This document shows positions 15,481 through 24,780 of a DNA stretch of 59,144 nt, one piece after another. The DNA is from Treponema sp. Its GTDB lineage: Bacteria; Spirochaetota; Spirochaetia; Treponematales; Breznakiellaceae. The stretch lies in the NCBI GenBank assembly GCA_031265845.1, contig JAISCC010000083.1, positions 1-59,144 of the forward strand. The letters are read 5' to 3'. The notes beneath the pieces are model-generated. The model was not told the origin of the DNA, ran no database searches, and worked only from the letters and a program-made list of their open reading frames with translations. Position 1 is the first letter of the stretch. Every line of letters starts with the position of its first letter. Made by a program: the position numbers and the translations under genes.

Positions 15481-18400
15481 ATGCAATCGTTAGGTATCAA
15501 CATCGGCTCGACCAGCCTCAAAATGGTTTTATATGACGGCAAAAATGTTACGTGGAGCGCGGCGGTTCCCCACGATGGGGATGTCAGCGCGGCGGCGCAC
15601 AAACTTTTTAGGGAAGGCGCCATGCAGGAAGGAATTCCGGCGCTGGTGACAGGAAATGAAGGGCGGTTCATGTTTGACGCCGCAGGCACGCTTGAACCGC
15701 TCTGTGTGGAAGCGGCGCTTCACGCGCTTGATCTGAAAGCGGACGCCGTTGTGAGCATGGGCGGCGAAGATCTCATCGTCTATTCGCTTGATTCAGATGG
15801 CAAGATAATCAACAATTTTTCAGGCAATAAGTGCGCGTCAGGTACGGGCGAATTCCTAAAACAGCAGCTCGCCCGCATGGACATGACGTTGGACGACATC
15901 GACAAGGTGTCTGACGCCGCCAAAGTGTACACGCTTTCAACCCGTTGTTCCGTGTTTATGAAAAGCGACTGCACCCACCGGCTGAACAAGCGGGAAGCGA
16001 CCAAGGACGACATCGTGCTGTCACTCTCGGACGTGATGGCGACCAAGGTCATTGACTTCCTGAAACGCGCAAAAATAACGAGCGGACGAGTGGCGCTGAC
16101 CGGCGGCATTACGCTGAACAGGCATATCGTGCGATTTATAAAAGAAAAAGCCCCGCATATTGAGTTTGTCATTCCCGACGCCGCAGCGGTATTCGAGGCG
16201 TTGGGAGCCGCGGCGCTCGCCCCGTCATCCGGGAGCAGGCTTCCGCCGGTTGAAAAACTCCTGAAATCTCACGCCGTGCGCTTCGGCGCGTTGAACGCTC
16301 TCAAGGATTGGGCGCAAAAAGTGCGGGTTTTCGAAAAGCCGGACGGCAAGGTTCAAAAGGGGAGGACGTACCTGATGGGCGTTGACGGCGGCTCTACAAC
16401 GACCAAGGCGTGTCTTGTGGATACGGAGACGGACGAGATCGTGGCGAGCCATTACGGGCGTACGCATGGGGATCCGGTCAAGGCGCTCAAGGAATGTCTT
16501 GCGATCATACAGGAAAAAATAATCGCGGACACGGGCGGCAAAGAGATCGACATTCGCCTTGTGTCAACAACCGGCTCTTCGCGGGAAATTCTGGGCGTGT
16601 TTCTGGAGACCCCGGGCGTTTACAATGAGATCATCGCCCATTCGGTGGGAACCACCTACTTTGATCCTGAAGTGGAAACCATTTTTGAGATCGGGGGGCA
16701 AGATGCGAAATACGTGTTGCTCAAGAACGGCGTGCCAATAGACTACGCGATGAACGAGGCGTGTTCCGCCGGCACCGGCTCCTTCCTCGAAGAATCCGCG
16801 TCGGGCGACCTCAATATCCGGGATGCGCGGGACATTGGGCCTGTGGCGCTCAACGCCGACGCGCCGTGCAAATTCGGCGAGCATTGCTCGGCGTTCATCA
16901 ACTCGGATATACGCAAGGCGGTTCAGCAAGGCGCGAGCAAGGAAAACATCACAGCCGGCATCGTCTGCTCCATTGTGGCGAACTACCTCAACCGCGTGGT
17001 CGGAAACCGCACCATCGGCAAGAAGATATTTTTGCAAGGCGGCGTGGCCAAAAATCCGGCTGTGCCGCAGGCGTTCGCCATGTTGCTTGACAAGGAAATT
17101 CTTGTGCCGCCTTCGCCGGAACTCATGGGTTGCTTCGGCGTGGCCCTGCTTGCCAAGCGCAAGAACGCCGAGGGGCTTCTTTCCGAAACATCCGTTGACA
17201 TTGACGATCTTCTGGCGCGTGAAATCATCTATGAACGGATATTCACCTGCCAGGCGTGCGACAACCGATGCCCCATCCAGGTCTTGAAGGTAAACGGACA
17301 CCCGTACATGTTCGGCGGACGTTGCAACAAATACACGAATATGCGCAAAGCCGTGAAAGACGCGCCGGTATTCGACTATGTGGAAAAACGGCAGAAGATG
17401 CTGTTCGAGACATTCGCCGCGCCGGTCTGGAGCGAAGGCGCCGAAGCCCCGAAACGCAACTACACGGTGGGCGTCCCCCGTTGCTTTTCGGTTCACTCGC
17501 TGTACCCATTCTATTCGTGGTTTTTCTATGAATTGGGCATAAAGACCTTCCTTTCAACCGAAGTGGCGCATGAGGGCGTGGCGCGGGCCGAGTCCACCTA
17601 CTGCTTTCCGGCGGAGATCGCCCACGGCGCGGTGCAGGATTGTCTTGACAAGGGCGCGGATTTTGTGTTGCTGCCCCATTTTCGGGACATGCCTTCGTAC
17701 GAGGAGCATGTTCACGCGAATTTCTGTCCCATCACCCAGAGCCTTCCGTATTATATCGAAAAGGCTTTTCCTGACGTTGACAAGAAGAAGTGGCTGCCGG
17801 TCGTGGTGAGTTTCAAATTTGGAGAGGGCAAGGCGCTTGAACTCTTTACCCTTATGGCTGAAAAACTCGGCGCCAGCGTGGAAGAGACCACAGCGGCTTT
17901 CAACACGGCGCTCGCCAAGCAGAACGAATACTTCGCCGCGTGCGAAAAACTTGGCAAGGAAGCGCTGGAAGACGCCCGCAAAGCGGACAGACCGGTCATC
18001 GCCCTGCTCGGGCGCCCGTACAACGCCTTCACCGTCGAGGCGAATATGGGAATTCCCCGGAAATTCACCACACGCGGGTATTCCATCGTGCCTTTTGACA
18101 TTCTGCCCTTCAAGGACGAGCGGATTTTCCCGAACATGTACTGGTATTACGGGCAACAGGATGTAAAATCCGCGAATTTCCTCAAGAAAGAAGACAACAT
18201 CTACATCACCTATATCACGAATTTCTCCTGTGCGCCGGATTCCTTCATTCTCCACTACCTCAAGTGGGCGATGGGTCAAAAACCCTTCCTCGTTCTGGAA
18301 CTGGACTCCCACTCGGCGGACGCGGGCGTCGACACCCGCGTGGAAGCCTTCCTTGACATCATAGACGGGTACCGTTCAAAGAAAAGCGATCTTGAAGCCG

Positions 18401-19815
18401 AGCGTTATAGCAACGGGTGGCGTTTTGTCAGCGAGAAACTGCCGAACGGCGAGTTCGATCTGCGCGTTGACAACGAGATGACCGGCGAAAAACGCAGGAT
18501 ACGCGGCGACAAACGCATCAAGATACTGCTTTCCAACATGGGTTTGATTTCCACCGAATACATGGCCGCAGCCATACGCAGCCTCGGTTTTGACGCGGAA
18601 GCGATGCCGGTTGCGACCAGCAAGACCATTCAGATAGCGCGCGCCCACGCGTCCGGCAAGGAATGTGTGCCGAGCCACCTTGTGCTGGGAAGCGCCCTTC
18701 AATTTATCAACAGCCCCCGGTACCGGAAAGACGAGTTGTACCTTATTTTTGTGCCGATAACCACCGGGCCTTGCCGTACCGGACAGTACTTTGTGTATTA
18801 CGAAAACCTGTTCCGCGACATGCGCCTGGAAAATGTGGTTGTATTCACCCTGTCCGCTGACAATTCCTATACCGAGTTGGGTCCCGCGTTCGCCAGGGAA
18901 ATGTGGAAGGGACTGCTTATCGCGGACTACCTCAAGGACATCCAAACCGCGTTGCAAGCCACAGCCGAAGATCCGAAACAAGCCATGAAAGATTTTGAAG
19001 CGTCGTGGCGCAGGGTTATGAAGGCGGTTGAGTTCAATCCGAAAGGCTTATGGAAAGAATTGAAGCGGGTCGCCCAAGACACGCAGAGAATACCGCTCAA
19101 GCGAACCATAGCCCAATGTCCCAAGGTGATGATCGTCGGCGAGATATACGTGCGCCGCGATGACTTTGCGGTCGGCGAACTCATCGATCTGATGAGCGAA
19201 CGGGGCATTGTGGTGAAGGTCGCCAGCATCTCGGAATGGATACACTACCTCGACTTTGTGCGCGAATATTCTTTCAAAAAACTCATCAAGTTACAGCCGA
19301 AAGGCAAACGCCTCTTCTCAAAGCCGTGGATGGATTTAAAGAAACTGGAGCTTGAGGAGTGGTGGAAGAAATCAATAGAGGACAAGGTGTTAAAGATACT
19401 GGAGCCGACTGGTCTGGTGGCGCATTCCCCGCACGACATGCGGGAGATAATGGAAAAGTCCCAGGAACACTTCGTAAATCTTGAGCTTAACTCTGAAATC
19501 GCGGTCTCATCCGGCGTGGCCGCGACCGCGATGCAGATGAAGGACGGATTCTCCGGCATCGTGAACATCTCGCCCTTCGCCTGCCTCATCGGACGGGTCA
19601 TCGAAGGGCTGTTTACGCCCTGGGCGCGGGAACGCAATTACCCGATCCTCTCGGTGGAAGTTGACGGAAACCTCCTGCCGCCGAACATCGTGAACAAGCT
19701 CAACATCTTCATGGTGAATGTACTGCGTTTCAAGGGGAACGACGATCTTTCCGGTCTGGTTGACACGCCGGAGCCAACGGTCGCGCCGGTTGAGTCTGAT
19801 CAGATGGCGGTATGA
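15481..19815 (+). CDS. Giant 2-hydroxyacyl-CoA dehydratase activase/reductase-like protein (two BcrAD/BadFG ATPase domains, DUF2229, HgdB-like part)
   Basis: A 1444-residue cytoplasmic protein. Two ASKHA-type ATPase domains lie in tandem: first about 1-270 (INIGSTSLKMV, with the iron-sulfur cysteine in NKCASGTGEF, about residue 117) and second about 298-560 (MGVDGGSTTTKA, with EACSAGTGSFLEE). A cysteine cluster CQACDNRCP follows at about 590. A DUF2229 region runs to about 880. The C-terminal part resembles HgdB/BcrBC-type dehydratase or reductase subunits. The family activates radical dehydratases by ATP-driven electron transfer; for this large fused version the substrate is unknown. murA overlaps its stop by four bases (ATGA), so the two are co-translated. 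The partner HgdA/B genes are not nearby. Confidence 0.9.
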   Translation: MQSLGINIGSTSLKMVLYDGKNVTWSAAVPHDGDVSAAAHKLFREGAMQEGIPALVTGNEGRFMFDAAGTLEPLCVEAALHALDLKADAVVSMGGEDLIVYSLDSDGKIINNFSGNKCASGTGEFLKQQLARMDMTLDDIDKVSDAAKVYTLSTRCSVFMKSDCTHRLNKREATKDDIVLSLSDVMATKVIDFLKRAKITSGRVALTGGITLNRHIVRFIKEKAPHIEFVIPDAAAVFEALGAAALAPSSGSRLPPVEKLLKSHAVRFGALNALKDWAQKVRVFEKPDGKVQKGRTYLMGVDGGSTTTKACLVDTETDEIVASHYGRTHGDPVKALKECLAIIQEKIIADTGGKEIDIRLVSTTGSSREILGVFLETPGVYNEIIAHSVGTTYFDPEVETIFEIGGQDAKYVLLKNGVPIDYAMNEACSAGTGSFLEESASGDLNIRDARDIGPVALNADAPCKFGEHCSAFINSDIRKAVQQGASKENITAGIVCSIVANYLNRVVGNRTIGKKIFLQGGVAKNPAVPQAFAMLLDKEILVPPSPELMGCFGVALLAKRKNAEGLLSETSVDIDDLLAREIIYERIFTCQACDNRCPIQVLKVNGHPYMFGGRCNKYTNMRKAVKDAPVFDYVEKRQKMLFETFAAPVWSEGAEAPKRNYTVGVPRCFSVHSLYPFYSWFFYELGIKTFLSTEVAHEGVARAESTYCFPAEIAHGAVQDCLDKGADFVLLPHFRDMPSYEEHVHANFCPITQSLPYYIEKAFPDVDKKKWLPVVVSFKFGEGKALELFTLMAEKLGASVEETTAAFNTALAKQNEYFAACEKLGKEALEDARKADRPVIALLGRPYNAFTVEANMGIPRKFTTRGYSIVPFDILPFKDERIFPNMYWYYGQQDVKSANFLKKEDNIYITYITNFSCAPDSFILHYLKWAMGQKPFLVLELDSHSADAGVDTRVEAFLDIIDGYRSKKSDLEAERYSNGWRFVSEKLPNGEFDLRVDNEMTGEKRRIRGDKRIKILLSNMGLISTEYMAAAIRSLGFDAEAMPVATSKTIQIARAHASGKECVPSHLVLGSALQFINSPRYRKDELYLIFVPITTGPCRTGQYFVYYENLFRDMRLENVVVFTLSADNSYTELGPAFAREMWKGLLIADYLKDIQTALQATAEDPKQAMKDFEASWRRVMKAVEFNPKGLWKELKRVAQDTQRIPLKRTIAQCPKVMIVGEIYVRRDDFAVGELIDLMSERGIVVKVASISEWIHYLDFVREYSFKKLIKLQPKGKRLFSKPWMDLKKLELEEWWKKSIEDKVLKILEPTGLVAHSPHDMREIMEKSQEHFVNLELNSEIAVSSGVAATAMQMKDGFSGIVNISPFACLIGRVIEGLFTPWARERNYPILSVEVDGNLLPPNIVNKLNIFMVNVLRFKGNDDLSGLVDTPEPTVAPVESDQMAV

Positions 19816-21092
19816 AAGAATACCATATCGAAGGCGGACATCCCCTCTGCGGCGCCATCAAGGCGAGCGGCAACAAAAACGCCGCGTTGCCCTGCATTGC
19901 CGCGGCGCTCCTCACCGACGAGCCGGTTGTATTGAGAAACATCCCGGATATTGAAGACGTACACGTTATGCTTGACGTGTTCCGCGCCCTGGGCGGGGAT
20001 GTAACGCGGCTCTCTTCCAACTCCTACCGTTTGTGTACGCAAAACATCATGTCTTCGGAAATTCCGCTTGAACACGCAAAAAAGATACGCGCCTCCATTC
20101 TGTTTGCGGGGCCCCTCCTCGCCCGCGCCGGACGCGCCGCGTTGCCGCCGCCGGGCGGAGATGTCATCGGCAGACGGCGGCTTGACACGCACTTTCTGGC
20201 GCTCACCGAGTTGGGGGCGTCGGTGCAACAGGGCGATATGTTCACCTTCACCGCAAACCGGTTGACCGGAAACGACATTTTCCTTGATGAGGCGTCGGTG
20301 ACGGCTACGGAAAACGGCGTCATGGCGGCCTCGCTCGCCCAAGGGGAAACGGTTTTCACCAACGCGGCGAGCGAGCCGCATGTACAGGATCTGTGCCGTA
20401 TGCTAGTGCGTATGGGCGCCCAGATCCAAGGCGTCGGGTCAAACATTCTCACCATCCGGGGCGTGAAGAAACTGTCAGGCTGTGATTTTGAGGTGGGAGC
20501 CGATTTCATGGAGATTGGCTCCTTCATCGGGCTTGCCGCCGCAACCGGAGGGGAACTCTTCATTGAAGGCGCGACAATACCGGACATACGCCCCGCGAAG
20601 ACGGCGTTCCGCAAGCTCGGCGTTATATGGGAACACGAAGGCGTGATCCTTCACGTGCCGAAAAATCAAGCTCTGGCGATAAACTGCGACTTGGGCGGTA
20701 TGATCCCTAAAATTGACGATGCGCCGTGGCCCGGGTTCCCGCCCGACCTTATGAGCATCATCACCGTTGTGGCGACGCAAGTACAGGGCGCCGTGCTGGT
20801 GCATGAAAAGATGTTTGAATCCCGCATGTTCTTTGTGGACAAACTTATCGGCATGGGCGCGCGAATCGTGTTGTGCGACCCGCACCGCGCCGTCATTTCC
20901 GGTCCCTCCGAGCTTGCCGGATCGGAGTTGCACAGCCCCGACGTGCGCGCGGGCATGGCGCTTGTGATCGCGGCGATGGCGGCGAAGGGCAAAAGCGTCA
21001 TCCGCAACGTGTACCAGATAGAACGCGGCTATGAAAACCTCGTGGGAAGGCTTTCCGCGCTGGGCGCGGTTATTCAGGAAAAAGATGTGTAG
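19812..21092 (+). CDS. murA: UDP-N-acetylglucosamine 1-carboxyvinyltransferase (MurA) with Asp in place of catalytic Cys
   Basis: Transfers enolpyruvate from PEP to UDP-GlcNAc, the first committed step of peptidoglycan synthesis. 426 residues, normal length. The N-terminus has the conserved K17/N21/K22 block (IKASGNKNAA). The active-site loop reads PPPGGDVIGRRRLDTH, so the residue equal to E. coli Cys115 is Asp117. The same Cys-to-Asp change is known from mycobacteria, chlamydiae and spirochaetes and gives natural resistance to fosfomycin. It overlaps the activase stop by four bases. UDP-GlcNAc and PEP binding residues elsewhere look intact. Confidence 0.96.
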   Translation: MKEYHIEGGHPLCGAIKASGNKNAALPCIAAALLTDEPVVLRNIPDIEDVHVMLDVFRALGGDVTRLSSNSYRLCTQNIMSSEIPLEHAKKIRASILFAGPLLARAGRAALPPPGGDVIGRRRLDTHFLALTELGASVQQGDMFTFTANRLTGNDIFLDEASVTATENGVMAASLAQGETVFTNAASEPHVQDLCRMLVRMGAQIQGVGSNILTIRGVKKLSGCDFEVGADFMEIGSFIGLAAATGGELFIEGATIPDIRPAKTAFRKLGVIWEHEGVILHVPKNQALAINCDLGGMIPKIDDAPWPGFPPDLMSIITVVATQVQGAVLVHEKMFESRMFFVDKLIGMGARIVLCDPHRAVISGPSELAGSELHSPDVRAGMALVIAAMAAKGKSVIRNVYQIERGYENLVGRLSALGAVIQEKDV

Positions 21093-21690
21093 CGGCGCAG
21101 AGCCTGCGACAATCATTCGCCGTGTTAGGGATAATATATCATACATTCCATGAAAATGACCACAAAAGCAATACAGTGGCATGTGAAAAATCAGAGGGGC
21201 CCTCGGCAATTCTTAACGCAAAATGAGTTGTCAAATGGTGGCGCCGGCAGAACGGCTGGACCTTTTCAGGCTGCTGTATGGTGAAAGACGCAAACCCTCG
21301 GCCATAGCGGCGGCGCCGAACCGCAAACCCTCCGGCGCCACCCGTGAACCGGAAAAGGGCGTGGGCAAGGGGGTGTAACCCGACGCTTGCCGAAGCCAGG
21401 CGTCTTGAAGCCTGAAGGGGCCGGCGCCTTAAAATGAGCGGCGAGGCGTGGAATACGGTCAAGCCCCCGTTGGAAAAGAGGCGGTCTCCGGAAGAGGCGG
21501 CCGAACGGCTTGAAAAAGAGCGCCCTTGTTGCGCCACGCCGGGCAAGACCGTATGCAGGAGAAACGGGGGGAATGCCGGAAATGACCCTGACAGACGCCC
21601 GTCCGGCAGAGGCAAACGCCGGTGAAGCCTCCGGCCGCTGGGAGGGAGGCATGGGCTTGCGCCGCTTTGCGCAGGGCGAAGCCCCTTGTT
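21093..21690. other. 600-bp region without a recognisable gene
   Basis: GC-rich DNA between murA and fliJ, which converge here. Several overlapping frames are open on both strands but none has a plausible start signal or a protein-like composition. Short repeats occur (GCAAACCCTC twice near 21290-21325). No clear terminator was found for either flanking gene. It may be decayed coding DNA. Confidence 0.5.
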
Positions 21691-22146
21691 TTACGCATGG
21701 ATTTCCTCTAAAGAACGCCGTTTTACATACGCGCTTCCGGCAATATCGTCCAAAACTTTGGCTTCTTCGTTAAAGATTTTTTTTCGGTATGCGGCGGCCT
21801 CATCGGATTTCACCTTGTCCAGCACATCGCGGTCGCGGGAGGCTTCAAGATAGGCTTCTCTGGCGGCTTCCACCTTGAGTTCCGCCTGCGCCGCGTCTTT
21901 AATCAACCGCTCCTTCGTGGCGTCCAGCCGTTGTACATACCGGTCAAACGTTAGAAGCTCGGCTACTCCGTAGCCAAGCGCAAACCGCTCCAACGATACG
22001 CGAATCTTCTCTTTGGCGACTGCGGCTATGTTCCGCTCTATGCGGGTCAGATCCCCCACAGCCCTGCCAAGCGCAATTTCCGCATCCTGTTCGCGGCGCT
22101 TTCTGACATCAAGTATACTTTCCAAATCAAAGGAAAATTGTTTCAT
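21691..22146 (-). CDS. fliJ: Flagellar export protein FliJ-like coiled coil
   Basis: A 151-residue, highly charged, alpha-helical protein. It opens with MKQFSFDLESILDVRKRREQ, matching the usual FliJ start (F-x-L-x-x-(I/V)-L-x-x-R), and is predicted to be coiled coil almost throughout. FliJ is the soluble stalk/chaperone that couples the FliI ATPase to the flagellar export gate. Low sequence conservation makes this a pattern-based call, though spirochaetes need flagellar export. It is not next to fliI here. The start lies 12 bases after a TATAAT box without a ribosome binding site, so the leader is very short. Confidence 0.75.
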   Translation of the reverse strand: MKQFSFDLESILDVRKRREQDAEIALGRAVGDLTRIERNIAAVAKEKIRVSLERFALGYGVAELLTFDRYVQRLDATKERLIKDAAQAELKVEAAREAYLEASRDRDVLDKVKSDEAAAYRKKIFNEEAKVLDDIAGSAYVKRRSLEEIHA

Positions 22147-22158
22147 ACCATTTGCGGC

Positions 22159-22188
22159 ATTATATCACAAAATAAGGCGCCCGCACAA
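22159..22188 (-). promoter_or_regulatory. Probable fliJ promoter
   Basis: TTGTGC (22183-22188), 18-base spacer, TATAAT (22159-22164), then 12 bases to the ATG. Confidence 0.5.
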
Positions 22189-22210
22189 GCGGCTGTTCCA
22201 AAAGCGTCAA

Positions 22211-23281
22211 TTAGGTCTTCGCGCTTTTCATCAAAAAAAATCCGATGACCACAAAGAAGATCACCGGAAACCACGCGCCGGCAAATGGAGGGACATAGCC
22301 CAGTTTCGCCAACATCATGGCGATCATGTCCATCACATAGAAAACTGCGGCTGCAATAAGGCTTGACAGCAAGGTCATAAGCAGGATGTTTTTTCGGAAG
22401 CGCCCGCCCATGGACATGGAGAGGATCATCACCACAAAGGAAGTGCATGAGAACGAGTAGCGGTGGTGGTAATCCGCTTCCACCGTAAGGAAGGGCAGTC
22501 CGGCGGCCCTGAGATCGTTTATCAGAAGAGCCGCCTCTTTTGCGGGCAGTTCATCGGCTTTCACCGCGTTCCGGCGGAACGTGTCCGGGCTTTCACGGTA
22601 GTCGTCAGTAACGGGATGGGTTTTCGCCCGCAGAAAACCGTCTTCCCACCGGTACACAATGGCGTTAGAAAGCTCCCAGCATTCGCCGTTCCACGCCGCG
22701 CTGGGAGCGCGAACCAGCGAAGAAAAAGAGCCGTCTTCGTTTTGCTCAATGATGTTCACGCCGTTCAGAATCTGCGCGGTGTAATCGTAATAGTCAATTG
22801 AATAGATAAGGGCGCCGCCCCTGGACTTGACGACAATATCGGAATTGTTTTCCGCCGCGTTCGATTGATGGAGCAACTTTCGGGACAGATCGTTCTTCAG
22901 CTTTAACGCCGGAATCACCACGTCGTTGTCAAAGTGGAACGCGAAAAAGGAGGATAGGACGCCTATGACGATCAAGGGCATGCAGAAACGCCAGAACGGT
23001 ATGCCTGATGAGAAAATGGATGTCAATTCATTTCTCCCATATAAATCGCCGAGCGTATATCCTGCGGAAAACAGGAGGGAAACCGGCAGGGCGTAGGAGA
23101 AACTCTTGGGAATATAGTAATATGAAACTGTGAGTATCTGTTGTATTGAAACTTCATAATTAAGGTAGCGCCATAGATTGGTAAAAAGATCGAGCAGAAT
23201 GACGATCATCACAAACATAAAACACGCGATAATGAAGATCGGCATGAATTGCCGCGTCAGATACCTGTCCAATGTCATCAT
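22211..23281 (-). CDS. lptG: LptG/LptF-family permease (YjgP/YjgQ)
   Basis: A 356-residue inner-membrane protein of the YjgP/YjgQ family with membrane segments near the N-terminus (FIIACFMFVMIVILL), at about 50-75 and at about 95-110, a periplasmic beta-rich domain, and membrane segments again near the C-terminus. In proteobacteria LptF and LptG extract lipopolysaccharide for transport to the outer membrane with the LptB ATPase. Treponemes lack typical LPS in many species, so the cargo here is uncertain. The start at 23281 is taken because ATGATGA overlaps the stop of the upstream gene; the frame extends further but without a better start. Which of the two is F and which G is a guess. Confidence 0.8.
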   Translation of the reverse strand: MMTLDRYLTRQFMPIFIIACFMFVMIVILLDLFTNLWRYLNYEVSIQQILTVSYYYIPKSFSYALPVSLLFSAGYTLGDLYGRNELTSIFSSGIPFWRFCMPLIVIGVLSSFFAFHFDNDVVIPALKLKNDLSRKLLHQSNAAENNSDIVVKSRGGALIYSIDYYDYTAQILNGVNIIEQNEDGSFSSLVRAPSAAWNGECWELSNAIVYRWEDGFLRAKTHPVTDDYRESPDTFRRNAVKADELPAKEAALLINDLRAAGLPFLTVEADYHHRYSFSCTSFVVMILSMSMGGRFRKNILLMTLLSSLIAAAVFYVMDMIAMMLAKLGYVPPFAGAWFPVIFFVVIGFFLMKSAKT

Positions 23282-24555
23282 TTGCGGATCCTTTTTATGC
23301 ACAGAACAAGCCCTATGCCCATAGTAAGCATATCAGGGAGCCACATGGTCCAGAAAGGCGAGTAACCGGAACGCAAGCCAAGCGTCTGTCCCCCGACAAG
23401 AAACACCCAATAGACAACGGAAATGAGGACTCCCACCATAAGTCCTACCATTTGACCGCTTTTTTTCGCAAACAGTCCCAGCGGGATTGCCAGAAACACG
23501 AACGCGAGCGCCCCAAAGGGCAGGGAGAATTTCTTATAAAATTCCAGAAGGTACCGGGACAAGTTCCTGTCTTTTTTGACGCTCGCCGCCACAGCGTACT
23601 CTCTTGCAAAATCAGTCTCCATCGCTCCTCGCCGGTTCCACGCCGCGCCGGACGGACCGTCCCTCAGACTCTCTTCCAAAGAAAGGGATTGCCGCAAAAC
23701 CTTGTTGTACTGCGCGTCAAGCTGCGTCCGCAACGTTATTCTCTTTGAGACTATTTCTTTGTAGACGTCAATGGAACTCATCTCCTGAGCGCCAATGGAT
23801 GTCGACGATTGTATCAGGTCTTCCTGAGACACCCAATACCGCAGGAAGGCGCTTGACGCATAATCGTAATCGAATTTGGCGACCTCTTTTGACGACTGAA
23901 TAAAAGCGTTGGTCAAATCAAGGCTCAAGCCCTCTTTGCCCGCGTCCCGCAGTCGAGCGTTTTTCGCCATGATGAGCCTGCGCTCGCCATCGGAAGTCTT
24001 GTCAAGGATAAAAATATTGTCAATGGAATTCCCCGCGACATTTCCCGTCACGATCACCGTGTCTTTGTATCGTTTCACTGAATTGGATTCCAGTTCCAGC
24101 GCCGGGGTGGATGCGAGAATCTGCCGGTACAGTTTAGACCGCTGCAAATTTCCCGCAGGCATCAATACATCGTTGGTAAAAAAAGACGCCAGCGAAATGA
24201 CGATTCCTATAAAAAGACTCGGCGCAAAAATATTTTTATACGAAAGCCCTGATGAAAGCATAACCAGCGCCTCGTTGTCCGAAGCGAGCCGCCCTATGGT
24301 CATCAACACCCCGACAAGCGACGCGAATGGCGCTGACAGCGATATGATTTGCGGAATCGAATAGAGTATCAACAACGCCACCTGCTGAACAGGCACTTTC
24401 TTCGAGAGAATCTGTTGAGCCAGGAGCAAAAGCTGGTTTACAAAGAAGACAAAAAAGAAAAAAAGAAAAGAGACAAAAAAAGAAAAGAGAATCTCTCCGG
24501 TTATATACCTGATTATGGTCCACGACAGTGAACGGCGGATTGTCATCGTTGCCAT
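23278..24555 (-). CDS. lptF: LptF/LptG-family permease (YjgP/YjgQ)
   Basis: A 425-residue inner-membrane protein of the same family as its neighbour, longer because of a larger periplasmic domain (about 130-330) that includes charged helical segments. The N-terminal hydrophobic segment is very rich in Phe (FFVSFLFFFFVFFVN). Four to six membrane segments are visible in total. It overlaps the following permease gene by a few bases, so both are made together and likely form a heterodimer. The ATG at 24555 follows a -10 box by ten bases with no ribosome binding site; the in-frame ATG at residue 4 is an alternative start. Confidence 0.8.
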   Translation of the reverse strand: MATMTIRRSLSWTIIRYITGEILFSFFVSFLFFFFVFFVNQLLLLAQQILSKKVPVQQVALLILYSIPQIISLSAPFASLVGVLMTIGRLASDNEALVMLSSGLSYKNIFAPSLFIGIVISLASFFTNDVLMPAGNLQRSKLYRQILASTPALELESNSVKRYKDTVIVTGNVAGNSIDNIFILDKTSDGERRLIMAKNARLRDAGKEGLSLDLTNAFIQSSKEVAKFDYDYASSAFLRYWVSQEDLIQSSTSIGAQEMSSIDVYKEIVSKRITLRTQLDAQYNKVLRQSLSLEESLRDGPSGAAWNRRGAMETDFAREYAVAASVKKDRNLSRYLLEFYKKFSLPFGALAFVFLAIPLGLFAKKSGQMVGLMVGVLISVVYWVFLVGGQTLGLRSGYSPFWTMWLPDMLTMGIGLVLCIKRIRK

Positions 24556-24565
24556 AGTTTATAGC

Positions 24566-24594
24566 AGTATATGATAAAAAATAAAGATTGTAAA
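24566..24594 (-). promoter_or_regulatory. Promoter of lptF-lptG
   Basis: TTTACA (24589-24594), 17-base spacer, TATACT (24566-24571), then ten bases to the ATG. The leader is at most a few bases long. Confidence 0.6.
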
Positions 24595-24650
24595 GCAAGC
24601 GCGACCGCCCTCAATACAACGCGGAAGCGCCATTTTTCCCTCTGGCGCAC

Positions 24651-24679
24651 TTGAAACATTCACTCTTTTTCGCTAGAAT
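24651..24679 (+). promoter_or_regulatory. tRNA-Arg promoter
   Basis: TTGAAA (24651-24656), 17-base spacer, TAGAAT (24674-24679), 17 bases before the tRNA. Confidence 0.7.
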
Positions 24680-24696
24680 AGAAGCGTTTTCATCAT

Positions 24697-24770
24697 GCGC
24701 CCGTAGTTCAATTGGATAGAATCCCGGCCTTCGAAGCCGGTTGTTGCAGGTTCGAGCCCTGTCGGACGCA
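24697..24770 (+). tRNA. tRNA-Arg (anticodon UCG)
   Basis: A 74-base cloverleaf without encoded CCA. The D arm GTTC/GAAT, the anticodon arm CCGGC-CTTCGAA-GCCGG, a five-base variable loop and the T arm GCAGG-TTCGAGC-CCTGT are all visible. The anticodon TCG reads CGN arginine codons. The acceptor stem GCGCCCG/CGGACGC has one C-A mismatch at position 4-69. Confidence 0.93.
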
Positions 24771-24780
24771 GTTTCCGCCA

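Noticed and set aside
16564..18312. Long minus-strand frames under the activase gene (310 and 252 codons)
   Set aside because: Shadows of a GC-rich gene with clear domains on the other strand; no start signals or recognisable motifs.
19800..21209. Minus-strand frames of 193-244 codons opposite murA
   Set aside because: Antisense shadows of murA; no motifs.
21139..21615. Minus-strand ORF of 158 codons in the region between murA and fliJ
   Set aside because: Arg/Ser/Pro-rich, with overlapping open frames on both strands, as expected for GC-rich non-coding DNA.
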